Source: Hoeflea sp. 108 (GTDB taxonomy: Bacteria > Pseudomonadota > Alphaproteobacteria > Rhizobiales > Rhizobiaceae). From it: a DNA stretch of 64,000 nt. Where the stretch lies: the NCBI RefSeq assembly GCF_000372965.1, contig NZ_KB890024.1, positions 620,001-684,000 of the forward strand, written 5' to 3'. How positions within the stretch are numbered: the stretch's first letter is position 1; the number at the start of each line of letters is the position of its first letter. Both the position numbers and the translations under genes were made by a program. Below, piece by piece: positions 31,275-39,752 of the stretch. The notes beneath the pieces are model-generated. The model was not told where the DNA came from, searched no databases, and saw nothing but the letters and a program-made list of their open reading frames with translations.

Positions 31275-31736
31275 TTGAATGGGGCGAAGTCAAACTTCGA
31301 CGAGGCACGAGTGGACACTCGCAAGGCAAGCATTGTTGTGGAAGCGCGCGTTCGCGACGCAGGCCTGCGGCCCACGCGGCAGCGCGTCGCGCTGGCTGAA
31401 CTGCTGTTCGCCAAGGGAGACCGCCACCTCTCGGCCGAAGAGCTGCACGAAGAGGCGCTCGGCGCTGGCGTGCCGATCTCGCTCGCAACCGTCTATAACG
31501 CCCTGCACCAGTTCACCGACGCGGGCCTGCTGCGCATTCTCGCCGTTGAAGGTTCGAAGACCTATTTCGACACCAACACGTCGGACCACCACCATTTCTA
31601 TATCGAGGGTGAGAACCGCATCTTCGACATCGAGTCGAATTCGGTCTGTGTGTCCAACCTGCCGGAACCCCCGGAAGGCATGGAGATCGCCAATGTCGAT
31701 ATCGTGGTGAGGCTGAGGCCCAAGCGCACGGCCTGA
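31275..31736 (+). CDS. irr: Iron response regulator Irr (Fur superfamily)
   Basis: Encodes 153 residues from a TTG at 31275; a GTG at 31311 would start at MDTRKAS and give 141 residues. The Fur-type winged helix (GLRPTRQRVALAELLF...SLATVYNALHQF) is followed by the dimerisation/metal domain with the Irr hallmark HHH at residues 105-107 (TSDHHHFYIEGENRIFDI). Irr represses or activates iron and haem genes through ICE motifs and is controlled by haem status in rhizobia. It lacks the short N-terminal haem regulatory motif (Cys-Pro) of Bradyrhizobium Irr, as the Rhizobium forms do. Divergent from fabA. Confidence 0.94.
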   Translation: MNGAKSNFDEARVDTRKASIVVEARVRDAGLRPTRQRVALAELLFAKGDRHLSAEELHEEALGAGVPISLATVYNALHQFTDAGLLRILAVEGSKTYFDTNTSDHHHFYIEGENRIFDIESNSVCVSNLPEPPEGMEIANVDIVVRLRPKRTA

Positions 31737-31833
31737 GCCGGCGCGTTGTTCCCAATTATTGTCGTGTCGCCGGGCTGGACGCGTCCACTGGCTTGAGTTC
31801 GCCGGTCAAGCAAGGTGATGCAGTCAAAGATAT

Positions 31834-31866
31834 GGGCCGCCGAAGGTTTGACTCTTCGGCCGGCCC
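31834..31866. terminator. Hairpin between convergent irr and SH3-protein genes
   Basis: GGGCCGCCGAAG (31834-31845) pairs with CTTCGG-C-CGGCCC (31854-31866; one bulged C). It lies about 100 nt after irr and 30 nt beyond the stop of the opposing gene, a natural place for a shared terminator, but U-runs are lacking. Confidence 0.4.
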
Positions 31867-31872
31867 GTCAGG

Positions 31873-31900
31873 TCTCGCCCATCAGTTCTCGCCCATCAGT
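31873..31900. repeat. Tandem 14-bp direct repeat at the SH3-gene stop
   Basis: TCTCGCCCATCAGT occurs twice in direct succession (31873-31886, 31887-31900), followed by a third TCTCG. The SH3-gene stop codon (31896-31898) lies in the second copy, so the duplication extends into its 3' end. Probably replication slippage. Confidence 0.85.
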
Positions 31901-32474
31901 TCTCGATGGTCTCGCCGGGATAGGCGCCCCAGAGCTGCGACTGGGTGAGCCAGCCCGTGGTTCCGGCAAAGCTCATTTCGCACCATTCGCCGTTGCAGCG
32001 CTTGATCGAGCCAACGACGCCGGGCTCTATCAAGGCGACGGTGCGGGATTCCTTATCGGGCTTGGCCAGCAGGCTGATCTGTGCCGGCTTGCCGCGCTGC
32101 CAGGGGGCGGTGATTGCCGTGCGATGGCCCGACAGCAGCGTCTGGTTGATCCAGCCTTCGGCGCCGTCGGCATCGCGCACACGGCGCCAGTTGTCGTATT
32201 CCTGGATGATCTCCATCGGCAGGCCGGGCTTGAGATAGAGCCAGTCGACCGGATAGTCGGCGCCGGGGCCGATGCGCGAATTGACCTTGCCAGCCTTCAG
32301 GCTGACGAATCGCGGCAACGGCAGGCCGCTCGGTCCGAGCGTGCCCTGCTGGGCAGCGACTGCCTGGCCGACATTGCCGGCACCGGGCGAAACGAAAGCA
32401 AGACCCACCAGTGCCACGCTGGCGGCCAGGCGAAGCGACGCGAAACCAGACACTTCCGTAACCTCTGTCAACAC
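31896..32474 (-). CDS. Exported protein with two SH3-like domains
   Basis: Encodes 192 residues. A signal peptide (~1-42; hydrophobic core ASVALVGLAFVSP, cleavage near AVAAQ) leads to two bacterial SH3-like (SH3_4/SH3_3) domains: residues ~58-120 (VNSRIGPGADYPVDWLYLKPGLPMEI and RRVRDADGAEGWINQTLL) and ~125-185 (KSRT-like start, ending EMSFAGTTGWLTQSQLWGAYPGE). Such proteins occur in the rhizobial periplasm and are presumed to contact peptidoglycan or partner proteins; the function is unknown. Divergent from the gyaR-type gene. Confidence 0.88.
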   Translation of the reverse strand: MLTEVTEVSGFASLRLAASVALVGLAFVSPGAGNVGQAVAAQQGTLGPSGLPLPRFVSLKAGKVNSRIGPGADYPVDWLYLKPGLPMEIIQEYDNWRRVRDADGAEGWINQTLLSGHRTAITAPWQRGKPAQISLLAKPDKESRTVALIEPGVVGSIKRCNGEWCEMSFAGTTGWLTQSQLWGAYPGETIEN

Positions 32475-32626
32475 TCGACGCCTCGGGCTTTCAGCCTGAC
32501 GGGGCGCCCCTTTTTCTTTGTCTTCGGCGGCGCTGCTTGTTACACAGAATTACCGCGCGGTGATTGGTTTCCAGTTTCACCGGTCTTGGTTAAAGAGGTC
32601 TCAACGGGATCTTCGTCGAGGAAAGA

Positions 32627-33628
32627 ATGACCGGCCGAAAAAAGCCTCTCGTCGTCATCACGCGCAAGCTGCCGGACCCGGTGGAAACGCGCATGCGCGA
32701 ATTGTTCGATGCGCGGCTCAATGTCGACGACAGGCCCATGACACAGCCCGAGCTGGTCGCGGCCGTCAAGGAAGCCGATGTGCTGGTGCCGACGGTGACC
32801 GATACGATCGATGCAGCCCTGATCGAGCAGGCCGGCCCCAACCTCAAGCTGATCGCCAATTTCGGCAATGGCGTCGACAAGATCGACGTAGCCGCCGCGG
32901 CGCGGCGCGGCATCACTGTCACCAACACGCCGAACGTGCTGACCGAGGACACGGCCGACATGACCATGGCGCTGATGCTGGCGGTGCCGCGCCGGCTGAC
33001 AGAGGGCGCCAACATCCTGGCCACCGAGAAGAAATGGGCGGGCTGGTCGCCGACCTGGATGCTCGGCCGCCGCATCTGGGGCAAGCGCCTGGGCATTGTC
33101 GGCATGGGGCGCATCGGCACTGCCGTTGCCCGCCGCGCCAAGGCCTTCGGCCTGTCGATCCACTATCACAACCGTCACCGCGTGTTGCAGTCGGTGGAAG
33201 ACGAGTTGGAGGCGACCTATTGGGAGAGCCTCGACCAGATGCTCGCCCGCATGGACATCATCTCGATCAACTGCCCGTCGACGCCGGCGACCTTCCATCT
33301 GCTGTCGGGCCGGCGGCTGGCGCTGATGCAGCCGCATGCCTACCTGGTCAACATCGCCCGCGGCGACATCATCGACGAGGATGCACTGGTCAAGATGCTG
33401 CAGGACGGCAAGTTGGCGGGTGCTGCCCTCGATGTCTTCGAGCATGAGCCGGCGGTGAATCCGAAGCTGCTCAAGCTGGCGGCCAAGGGCAAGGTGGTGC
33501 TGATGCCCCATATGGGCTCGGCTACCATCGAAGGTCGCATCGACATGGGCGAAAAGGTCATCATTAACATCCGCGCCCATGTCGACGGACATCGCCCGCC
33601 GGATCGCGTATTGCCACTCAGGACCTGA
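32627..33628 (+). CDS. gyaR: D-2-hydroxyacid dehydrogenase, probable glyoxylate reductase
   Basis: Encodes 333 residues from the ATG at 32627 (GAGGAAAG upstream). The D-isomer-specific 2-hydroxyacid dehydrogenase fold is clear: NFGNGVDKIDVAAAARRGITVTNTP, the NAD-binding GIVGMGRIGTAVARRA, the catalytic Arg in VNIARGDIID, Glu in FEHEP and His in LMPHMGSAT. Members close to this sequence reduce glyoxylate to glycolate or hydroxypyruvate to glycerate. Substrate is inferred from resemblance to GyaR. Alternatives include a phosphoglycerate-dehydrogenase-like paralogue. Confidence 0.88.
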   Translation: MTGRKKPLVVITRKLPDPVETRMRELFDARLNVDDRPMTQPELVAAVKEADVLVPTVTDTIDAALIEQAGPNLKLIANFGNGVDKIDVAAAARRGITVTNTPNVLTEDTADMTMALMLAVPRRLTEGANILATEKKWAGWSPTWMLGRRIWGKRLGIVGMGRIGTAVARRAKAFGLSIHYHNRHRVLQSVEDELEATYWESLDQMLARMDIISINCPSTPATFHLLSGRRLALMQPHAYLVNIARGDIIDEDALVKMLQDGKLAGAALDVFEHEPAVNPKLLKLAAKGKVVLMPHMGSATIEGRIDMGEKVIINIRAHVDGHRPPDRVLPLRT

Positions 33629-33643
33629 GCAAATCCAGGAAAA

Positions 33644-33675
33644 TGCGACGCGGATTTCCGTGAGGATGCGTCGCA
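33644..33675. terminator. Hairpin between convergent genes
   Basis: TGCGACGC (33644-33651) pairs with GCGTCGCA (33668-33675), loop 16 nt, between the ends of the reductase gene and the GFA-family gene. CTTTCTC follows on the plus strand. Confidence 0.35.
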
Positions 33676-33685
33676 ACGACCTTTC

Positions 33686-34084
33686 TCAGCCCGCCTCCGG
33701 CAGGCGCGTCTCAAGGCACCACCATTTCGGGCGGCCGCTGCGGAAGCTGTGATAGGCGGGCATGAGTTCTGCCGCTTTCGGTTTGTCGAACACGCCGACC
33801 ACGAGCGCGATTGTCGGCTGGTCGTCGATAGCGCCAAGTGTGCTGCCGCAGCGCGCGCAGAAGGCACGGCTCGAATAGTCTGATGAGCGATAGGTCGCCG
33901 GCCGTCCGCCCGGTCCGGTCCAGTTGACCGATTCTCGTGGGAATTCGACCCAGGCAAGGGTGAGCGAGCCGCTATGGCGCTGGCACATGCGGCACGAACA
34001 GGTGTGCGGCTTCTCGGCAGGGCCCCGCGCCTCGAACCTGATGTCGTCGCAGAGGCAGCCGCCTGCATATTTCTTGATGGCCAT
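33686..34084 (-). CDS. GFA-family (glutathione-dependent formaldehyde-activating-like) zinc protein
   Basis: Encodes 132 residues. The GFA/CENP-V fold zinc ligands are all seen: Cys10, Cys12 (GGCLC), Cys29, Cys31, Cys34 (CSCRMC) and Cys76, Cys79 (FCARCGS). Gfa was reported to speed condensation of formaldehyde with glutathione, but most family members have unknown roles. Last of a minus-strand series after the acetyltransferase gene, 31 nt downstream of it. Confidence 0.9.
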   Translation of the reverse strand: MAIKKYAGGCLCDDIRFEARGPAEKPHTCSCRMCQRHSGSLTLAWVEFPRESVNWTGPGGRPATYRSSDYSSRAFCARCGSTLGAIDDQPTIALVVGVFDKPKAAELMPAYHSFRSGRPKWWCLETRLPEAG

Positions 34085-34115
34085 TTTTGTCCCATAAATC
34101 TCGATGGATGATTGG

Positions 34116-34595
34116 TCAGCTCAGTCGCTTGCGCATGGTCAGCGAGGTCGGTCGGTCGTAACCTTCATGCGCGGTGCGCACGAACTCGACAAAGCCCAGG
34201 CGCGCGAAGGTGGCGTGGTTGGCGACGAGTTCGATGCGCGTCTGCAGCTCCAGCACTGATTTGTCGATCTTGAGCGCGTGGCGTTCCGCTGCCTGCATCA
34301 GCATCCGGCCGATGCCGAGACCGCGCGAGGCCTCGTGGACCGCGAGCTTGCCGATATAGAGGACGTCGTCGCGCTCAGCGGCGAAGATGCAGCCAGCGAG
34401 CCGGCCATCTACCGTGGCAATGAAGCAGGTTTCGTCGCCAGCCTTCTGGCGCAGGCTCTCAGGGGTGAGTCTATGCGCCGAGGATGGCGGGTCGATGACG
34501 CCGTCCATATAGGCGAAGGCGGACAGGATGAGTCCGAGCAGTTCGTCCCAACGCGAAAAATCCTCGGGGAGGCGGGAGATGGTCATATCGGTCAT
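34116..34595 (-). CDS. GNAT-family N-acetyltransferase
   Basis: Encodes 159 residues from the ATG at 34595, 2 nt after the moeB-like stop. The acetyl-CoA site is seen as LYIGKLAVHEASRGLGIGRMLMQAAERHA (motif A, RGLGIG), followed by LELQTRIELVANHATFARLGFVEF (motif B). Substrate is not predictable. Tight spacing suggests co-transcription with the MoeB-like enzyme. Confidence 0.9.
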   Translation of the reverse strand: MTDMTISRLPEDFSRWDELLGLILSAFAYMDGVIDPPSSAHRLTPESLRQKAGDETCFIATVDGRLAGCIFAAERDDVLYIGKLAVHEASRGLGIGRMLMQAAERHALKIDKSVLELQTRIELVANHATFARLGFVEFVRTAHEGYDRPTSLTMRKRLS

Positions 34596-34597
34596 CG

Positions 34598-35356
34598 TCA
34601 CGACGCCTTGTAGCGGACTGTGTCGAATCGGGCGCCAAGCGCATCGTAGAGCAATAGCCTGCCGACCAGCGGCTCGCCGACGCCGGTGATGAGCTTGATC
34701 GCCTCCATCGCCTGCAAGGTGCCCATGACGCCGGTCAGCGCGCCAAGCACGCCTGCAACCGCGCAAGATGGCACCAGGCCAGGCGGCGGCGCTTCGGGGA
34801 ACAGGTCGCGGTAGGAAGGGTTGCGGCGACCGTCCGGACCGGTCTCGAACGGCTTCAGCACGGTGATCGAACCGTCGAAGCGGCCGACCGCGGCATGCAC
34901 GAGCGGCCTTTCGCGGGCAGCACAGGCGTCCGCCACTGCATAGCGCGTCTCGAAATTGTCGGAGCCGTCGATGACGAGGTCGTAGCCGGCAACCAGATCG
35001 CCGGCGTTCAACTCGGTCAGCCGAAGCTGGTGCAGCTCGACCGTCACATGCGGATTGATGCGGGCGATCGCGGCCTTGGCGCTGTCCCCCTTGGAAAGGC
35101 CGATCGACTGAGTGTCGTGGATCACCTGGCGCTGCAGATTGGACAGCGAGACGTGGTCGTCGTCGACGATGCCGAGCGTGCCGACACCGGCGGCGGCGAG
35201 ATATTCGAGCACAGGCGCTCCGAGCCCGCCGGCTCCGATCACCAGCACGCGCGCGCGCTTCAGCTTCTGCTGGCCCGGCCCACCTATTTCGGGCAGCACG
35301 ATGTGGCGTGCGTAGCGTTCGAGTTCTTCGGCGGAGAGGGGAGCAGCCTGGTTCAT
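34598..35356 (-). CDS. moeB: MoeB/ThiF/HesA-family adenylyltransferase
   Basis: Encodes 252 residues. The E1-like fold has the nucleotide motif VLVIGAGGLGAPVLEYLAAAGVG (residues ~38-60), VDDDHVSLSNLQRQ, the adenylation Asp in DGSDNFETRYA and a conserved Cys198 (VPSCAVAGVLGALTG). MoeB adenylates MoaD for molybdopterin synthesis, ThiF does so for ThiS. Oddity: the zinc CxxC pair usual in CYRCLFPE is replaced by Ser181 and Asp184 (PSYRDLFPE), and the C-terminal CxxC is absent because the protein ends at RYKAS. Partner gene moaD or thiS is not nearby, so the pathway is uncertain. Confidence 0.88.
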   Translation of the reverse strand: MNQAAPLSAEELERYARHIVLPEIGGPGQQKLKRARVLVIGAGGLGAPVLEYLAAAGVGTLGIVDDDHVSLSNLQRQVIHDTQSIGLSKGDSAKAAIARINPHVTVELHQLRLTELNAGDLVAGYDLVIDGSDNFETRYAVADACAARERPLVHAAVGRFDGSITVLKPFETGPDGRRNPSYRDLFPEAPPPGLVPSCAVAGVLGALTGVMGTLQAMEAIKLITGVGEPLVGRLLLYDALGARFDTVRYKAS

Positions 35357-35432
35357 GGCGCGAGCATATCGCTGCGATATCTCGTTGTCAGGCGTCTTGC
35401 AGAGCTACGTCCATCAGGCGCGCGAGCCGAGG

Positions 35433-36605
35433 TCAAGGGTCCGTAGGCCTGACGCTGCCATGGTCGACGGTGAGGAACTGCGCCGTGCCGGCAAGGCTCG
35501 AAAACAGGCTGGCCTCCGTGCCGGTCATGAAGGCCTGGCAATTGAGTTCGTCGAGAATCGAAAACAGTGCCGCCCGCCGACCGGGATCGAGATGGGCGGC
35601 GATCTCGTCGAGCAGGAGAATCGGTGCAGCCCCCGCCATCTCGCCGGTGAGTCGCGCATGCGAGACGACGATGCCGACCAGAAGTGCCTTCTGTTCGCCG
35701 GTGGAGCAGAGTTCCGCCGGCATCGACTTCGGCCGATGACGGACAAGCAGGTCGGAGCGGTGTGGGCCCTCAAGTGTGCGGCCGGCAGCACGGTCGCGCT
35801 CACGGCCCTGGGCCAGCGCCTGGCGAAAATGCTCCTCAAGCTCGACCGCAGGCATGCGGCCGATGCTCTCTTCGAGCGTTCCCGAGAGAGCAAGATCGGC
35901 CTGCGGGAAGGGGCCTGTTTCAGGCAGCCTGCTGATCATGGCGGTGAGCAGCCGCACCATCTCGACGCGGGCGGCGGCAATCGCTGCCCCGGTCTCGGCC
36001 ATCTGGGTTTCGATCGCCTCGAACCAGCTGCGGTCGCGGCGGTCTTCCGACAGTAGCCGGTTGCGGCCACGCATCGCCTTTTCATAGTCGAGGGCGCGCT
36101 GGCCATGCGCCGGGTCGATCGCCAGCACCAGTCGGTCGAGGAAGCGGCGGCGGTCGCCGGCAGGCCCGGTGAACAGCGAATCCATCGACGGCGTCAGCCA
36201 GACGACTCGCAGCCATTCGAGCATCTCGTCGGCCGATTTGGCCGTGGCCCCATTGATGCGCACGCGCCGGCCCGCCTCACCCGCCGCTTCTGGTGCGGTG
36301 CCGGTGCCGATTTCGGCATCGCCGAATGGGCCTTCGATCGAAGCATGCACGGCGAAGGCACCGGCACTGCCCTCGCGCGCCACGTCGGGGTAGGGCGCAC
36401 GTCGCAGGCCGCGTCCGGGCGTCAGGAAGGAGATCGCCTCGAGCAGGTTGGTCTTGCCGGCACCGTTCTCACCGGTGAACACCACCGCGCCCGGCCTGAG
36501 GTCGAGCGAGATCGAACTGTAATTGCGGAAGTCCGTGAGCGTGAGCTTGCTGATATGCGTCGAGGGGGCACGTTTCCGCGTCTCCCCCGTTTCGAAGTCC
36601 TGCAC
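35433..36605 (-). CDS. recF: DNA replication and repair protein RecF
   Basis: Encodes 390 residues from a GTG at 36605, 13 nt after dnaN. RecF is an SMC-like ATPase that helps load RecA at gaps through RecO/RecR. Walker A is GENGAGKTN (Lys51), the ABC-type signature is STGEQKALLVGIV near residue 300 and Walker B is ILLLDEIAAHLDPGRR. An N-terminal extension of ~18 residues precedes the usual start. The dnaA-dnaN-recF order is the classical replication cluster. Confidence 0.96.
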   Translation of the reverse strand: MQDFETGETRKRAPSTHISKLTLTDFRNYSSISLDLRPGAVVFTGENGAGKTNLLEAISFLTPGRGLRRAPYPDVAREGSAGAFAVHASIEGPFGDAEIGTGTAPEAAGEAGRRVRINGATAKSADEMLEWLRVVWLTPSMDSLFTGPAGDRRRFLDRLVLAIDPAHGQRALDYEKAMRGRNRLLSEDRRDRSWFEAIETQMAETGAAIAAARVEMVRLLTAMISRLPETGPFPQADLALSGTLEESIGRMPAVELEEHFRQALAQGRERDRAAGRTLEGPHRSDLLVRHRPKSMPAELCSTGEQKALLVGIVVSHARLTGEMAGAAPILLLDEIAAHLDPGRRAALFSILDELNCQAFMTGTEASLFSSLAGTAQFLTVDHGSVRPTDP

Positions 36606-36618
36606 GGGCGTCCGGGCG

Positions 36619-37737
36619 CTACACGCGCATCGGCATCAGCACGTAGAGAGCGTTCTCGTCGGCTGTGTCATGGATGAGCGTGGGCGACCCGGCATCCGCA
36701 AGCATGAAGCGCGCCTCGTTGCCCGAAAGCTGGGCGGCGACGTCGAGCAGGTACTTGGCGTTGAAGCCGATTTCGATTGGGTCCGACGAATAGTCGGCGG
36801 CGAGCTCTTCGGTGGCGCTGCCCGAATCGGGGTTGTTGACGGCGAGCGTTACCTGGCCGTCGGTGATGGACAGTTTCACGGCTCGGCCGCGTTCCGACGA
36901 GATGGTCGACACGCGGTCGACAGCCTGGGCGAAGCTCTGGCGGTCGATGACCAACTTCTTGTCGTTGCCGCTCGGAATGACGCGCTGATAGTCGGGGAAG
37001 GTGCCGTCGATCAGCTTGGACGTCAGGATGACGCTGCCGATGGTGAGACGGATCTTGGTGTCGGACAGCTCGGTGGCCACTGCGACATCAGGAGCGTCGA
37101 GCAGCTTCTGGATCTCGCTGACGGTCTTGCGCGGGATGATGATGCCCGGCATTCCCTCGGAGCCTGCCGGGGCCTCGACCTCGGCGCGGGCGAGGCGGTG
37201 GCCGTCGGTGGCGACCGCACGCAGCATCAGTTTGCCGCCGCTCTCGATCGTGTGCAGGAAAATACCGTTGAGGTAGTAGCGCGTCTCTTCGGTCGAGATG
37301 GCGAACTGGGTCTTGTCGATCAGCCCCTTCAGCGCCTGCGAATCGAGGCGGAAGATGTGGGAGAACGAGCCGGCCGAAAGTTCGGGGAAATCGGACTGCG
37401 GCAGGCACTGGAGCCGGAAGCTCGAACGGCCCGAGATCACCGACATGGCGTTGCCGTCTTCATCGGTCTTGAGCATTACCTCGGCGCCGTCGGGCAGCTT
37501 GCGGACGATGTCGTAGAGCAGGTGGGCGGGCACTGTCGTGGCACCGGCGCGCTCGACGCTTGCCGGCGTCGCTTCCGAGACCTCGAGGTCAAGGTCGGTC
37601 GCCTTCAGCTCCAGGCTCGCGCCATTTGCGTTCAGCAGCACGTTCGACAGGATCGGAATGGTGTTCCGCCGTTCGACCACGCGGTGGACGTGGTTCAAGG
37701 ACTTCAACAGGTTGGAGCGTTCCAGGATAACACGCAT
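36619..37737 (-). CDS. dnaN: DNA polymerase III sliding clamp (beta subunit)
   Basis: Encodes 372 residues, the usual length for the three-domain beta clamp. It starts MRVILERSNLLKSLNHVHRVVERRNTIPILSNVLL and ends with the conserved LMPMRV tail that borders the partner-binding cleft. It tethers polymerase III to DNA and binds many repair proteins. Lies 199 nt downstream of dnaA and 13 nt upstream of recF. Confidence 0.98.
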   Translation of the reverse strand: MRVILERSNLLKSLNHVHRVVERRNTIPILSNVLLNANGASLELKATDLDLEVSEATPASVERAGATTVPAHLLYDIVRKLPDGAEVMLKTDEDGNAMSVISGRSSFRLQCLPQSDFPELSAGSFSHIFRLDSQALKGLIDKTQFAISTEETRYYLNGIFLHTIESGGKLMLRAVATDGHRLARAEVEAPAGSEGMPGIIIPRKTVSEIQKLLDAPDVAVATELSDTKIRLTIGSVILTSKLIDGTFPDYQRVIPSGNDKKLVIDRQSFAQAVDRVSTISSERGRAVKLSITDGQVTLAVNNPDSGSATEELAADYSSDPIEIGFNAKYLLDVAAQLSGNEARFMLADAGSPTLIHDTADENALYVLMPMRV

Positions 37738-37845
37738 GACGAAACAGGCTCGCTTCTATGAAGGTGCGGGCTCACGGGCTCGGTCTGCGCCCGGGGAAGC
37801 CCGCAACACGATCGGATTTCACGCGAGTCTGACAGTAAAAAGCCC

Positions 37846-37888
37846 GGAAAGGCAAGCCCGCGCAGCCATTTGAGGCGGTTGCGCGGGC
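37846..37888 (-). terminator. Hairpin downstream of dnaA on the dnaN side
   Basis: GCCCGCGC (37856-37863) and GCGCGGGC (37881-37888) pair; read on the minus strand the hairpin is followed by TTGCCTTT and lies about 50 nt after the dnaA stop. The same gap holds TGGGGATAA (37893-37901), an 8/9 match to the DnaA box, and one GAGTC. Confidence 0.45.
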
Positions 37889-37936
37889 GTTCTGGGGATA
37901 AGTGAGCGGCAGCTTGGTCTGCTGCCGGCAAAAGGC

Positions 37937-39469
37937 TCAGGCCTGATCGGTGATCAGGCGGCGCAGCAGCTCGAGTTCCTGTGCCAGCGTGTTGTCGCCG
38001 CCCGACAGATCTTCGATCTTGCGCACGGCATGAAGCACGGTCGTGTGGTCGCGTCCACCGAAGCGACGGCCGATTTCCGGCAGCGAGCGCGGGGTCATCA
38101 CCTTCGACAGATACATGGCGATCTGGCGCGGCTTGACGATGGTGCGCGTGCGGCGATTGGACAGAAGCTCCGTCTTCGACACGTTGTAGTGGCGCGCGAC
38201 GATGCGCTGGATGTCTTCGATGCGGACGCGCTTGGGCTCGCCCGAGCGATAGATGTGGCCGAGAATTTCGTCGATGCGCTCGATCGACAGCTGTGGCTCG
38301 AAGGACTGGCGGAAGATCAGCTGATTGAACGCGCCTTCAAGCTCGCGGCCGCTGCCGGTGACGGTGCGGGCGACATGGGCGAGGACTTCCGAGTCGATGA
38401 CCAGGTTGGGGTCTTCGGCCTTGGCACCGGCGAAACGCTGCTGGAGCATGCCCAGGCGCATCGAGAAGTCGGGTGTCGACATTTCCAGCGCCACGCCGCC
38501 ATTGAGGCGCGAGCGCACGCGTGGCTCGAGTGATTCCAGCTCTGCCGGCGGACGGTCGGCGGCAACGACGACCTGCTTGGCCGAGTCGAGCAGCATGTTG
38601 ATGAGATGGCAGAACTCGTGCTGGATCGACTTGCCCTGCAGGAACTGCATGTCGTCGATGATCAAAAGGTCGATGTCGCGGAGCTGTTCCTTGAGCGTCA
38701 GTGCGTTGTTGTCGCGGATCGCCGTTGCAAAGCGCCACATGAAGTATTCGGCCGTCAGGTAGACGACGCGCGACTTCGGGTTCTGGCGCAGCGACTCGGC
38801 GGCGATCGCCTGCAAAAGGTGCGTCTTGCCGAGGCCGACAGTGGCGTGGAGGAACAGCGGGTTGAAGCGCGAGTTCGATTCAGCGACTGCGCGGGCGGCT
38901 GCAAGTGCGACGCGGTTCGACGGGCCCTCGACGAAGGACTGGAACGTGTAGCGCGGGTCGAGCGGCGAGCCGAGCACGCTCTGCTTGAACTCGGTCTCGG
39001 CAGCGCCGCTGCGGGCCGGCGCAGGGCGCTCGGTGCGACCGGCGGCCACCGTGCTGGTGGAAAGGGCCGTTTGCGTCTGGCGCACCGGCTTGCGCATCGC
39101 CGGAGCTTCGCTCTCTGGGGCTGCGCGGGTAGCACGGGTCGCCGTGCGGATGATGATCTCGAGCTTGAGCAGTTGCGGCTCTTCCTGGCGCCACAGCTCG
39201 GAAATGAGGTCGAGATAGTGGCTGTTGATCCATGAGCGCAGGAAAGCCGTCGGCACCGAAAGGCGCACAACGCCCTTCGAGGCTTCCGCCAGCTTCATGC
39301 GGCCGAACCAGCTCGAAAAGACCTCGCTGCCCAGACGCACCTGGAGCTGCGTCTTGACGCGGTCGAAGTTCTTTTCTGCGGCGCTGACAGCTGCCACTTC
39401 ATTTCCCTCGATCAGTTCGCCGGTGAACAGAAAGCCTGCCTTTGCTTCGCTTTCGATGCCGCTTTGCAT
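37937..39469 (-). CDS. dnaA: Chromosomal replication initiator protein DnaA
   Basis: Encodes 510 residues from the ATG at 39469 (MQSGIESEAK...); an in-frame ATG at 39544 is an alternative. DnaA binds TTATCCACA boxes and melts the origin. Domain I (~30-115, FDRVKTQLQ...SSWFGRMKL), a linker, the AAA+ domain with Walker A TVGLGKTHLL and Walker B LLIIDDMQFL, and domain IV with the DNA-binding signature GGRDHTTVLHAVRKIE near the C-terminus are all present. The 832-bp region upstream is dense in CcrM sites, which suggests methylation-linked expression. Confidence 0.98.
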   Translation of the reverse strand: MQSGIESEAKAGFLFTGELIEGNEVAAVSAAEKNFDRVKTQLQVRLGSEVFSSWFGRMKLAEASKGVVRLSVPTAFLRSWINSHYLDLISELWRQEEPQLLKLEIIIRTATRATRAAPESEAPAMRKPVRQTQTALSTSTVAAGRTERPAPARSGAAETEFKQSVLGSPLDPRYTFQSFVEGPSNRVALAAARAVAESNSRFNPLFLHATVGLGKTHLLQAIAAESLRQNPKSRVVYLTAEYFMWRFATAIRDNNALTLKEQLRDIDLLIIDDMQFLQGKSIQHEFCHLINMLLDSAKQVVVAADRPPAELESLEPRVRSRLNGGVALEMSTPDFSMRLGMLQQRFAGAKAEDPNLVIDSEVLAHVARTVTGSGRELEGAFNQLIFRQSFEPQLSIERIDEILGHIYRSGEPKRVRIEDIQRIVARHYNVSKTELLSNRRTRTIVKPRQIAMYLSKVMTPRSLPEIGRRFGGRDHTTVLHAVRKIEDLSGGDNTLAQELELLRRLITDQA

Positions 39470-39752
39470 TCTCGCAATCCCTAACCTTTGGTCCTCGTTG
39501 TCCGCGCGGGGGTGCGCCGCTTGCGCCTCCGCCGGAATATTCATCTGGGATGCATGCCGTTTCCGGCCGAGCCCCCTGTCCCCGCCCGCCGCGCCGTGAG
39601 GCGCATTCGGACCGTCAGCGCTGTGGGGGCAGCAGCGCCAGGCAAAAGCGTAACCGTCCGGCGAAGACGCCGGCGCGCCACATCTCACTCACCATGCCGT
39701 GTATCCCCACACGCCCCATAAGCTCGAAGGAGGCAAACCTCCCCCGTACGCG

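Noticed and set aside
31873..31900. CRISPR-like repeat
   Set aside because: Only two 14-bp units in direct contact with no spacers; it is a simple tandem duplication.
34595..34766. N-terminal extension of the GNAT protein into moeB
   Set aside because: The extra residues are Arg/His-rich shadow sequence of moeB; the ATG at 34595, 2 nt after the moeB stop, gives a normal GNAT length.
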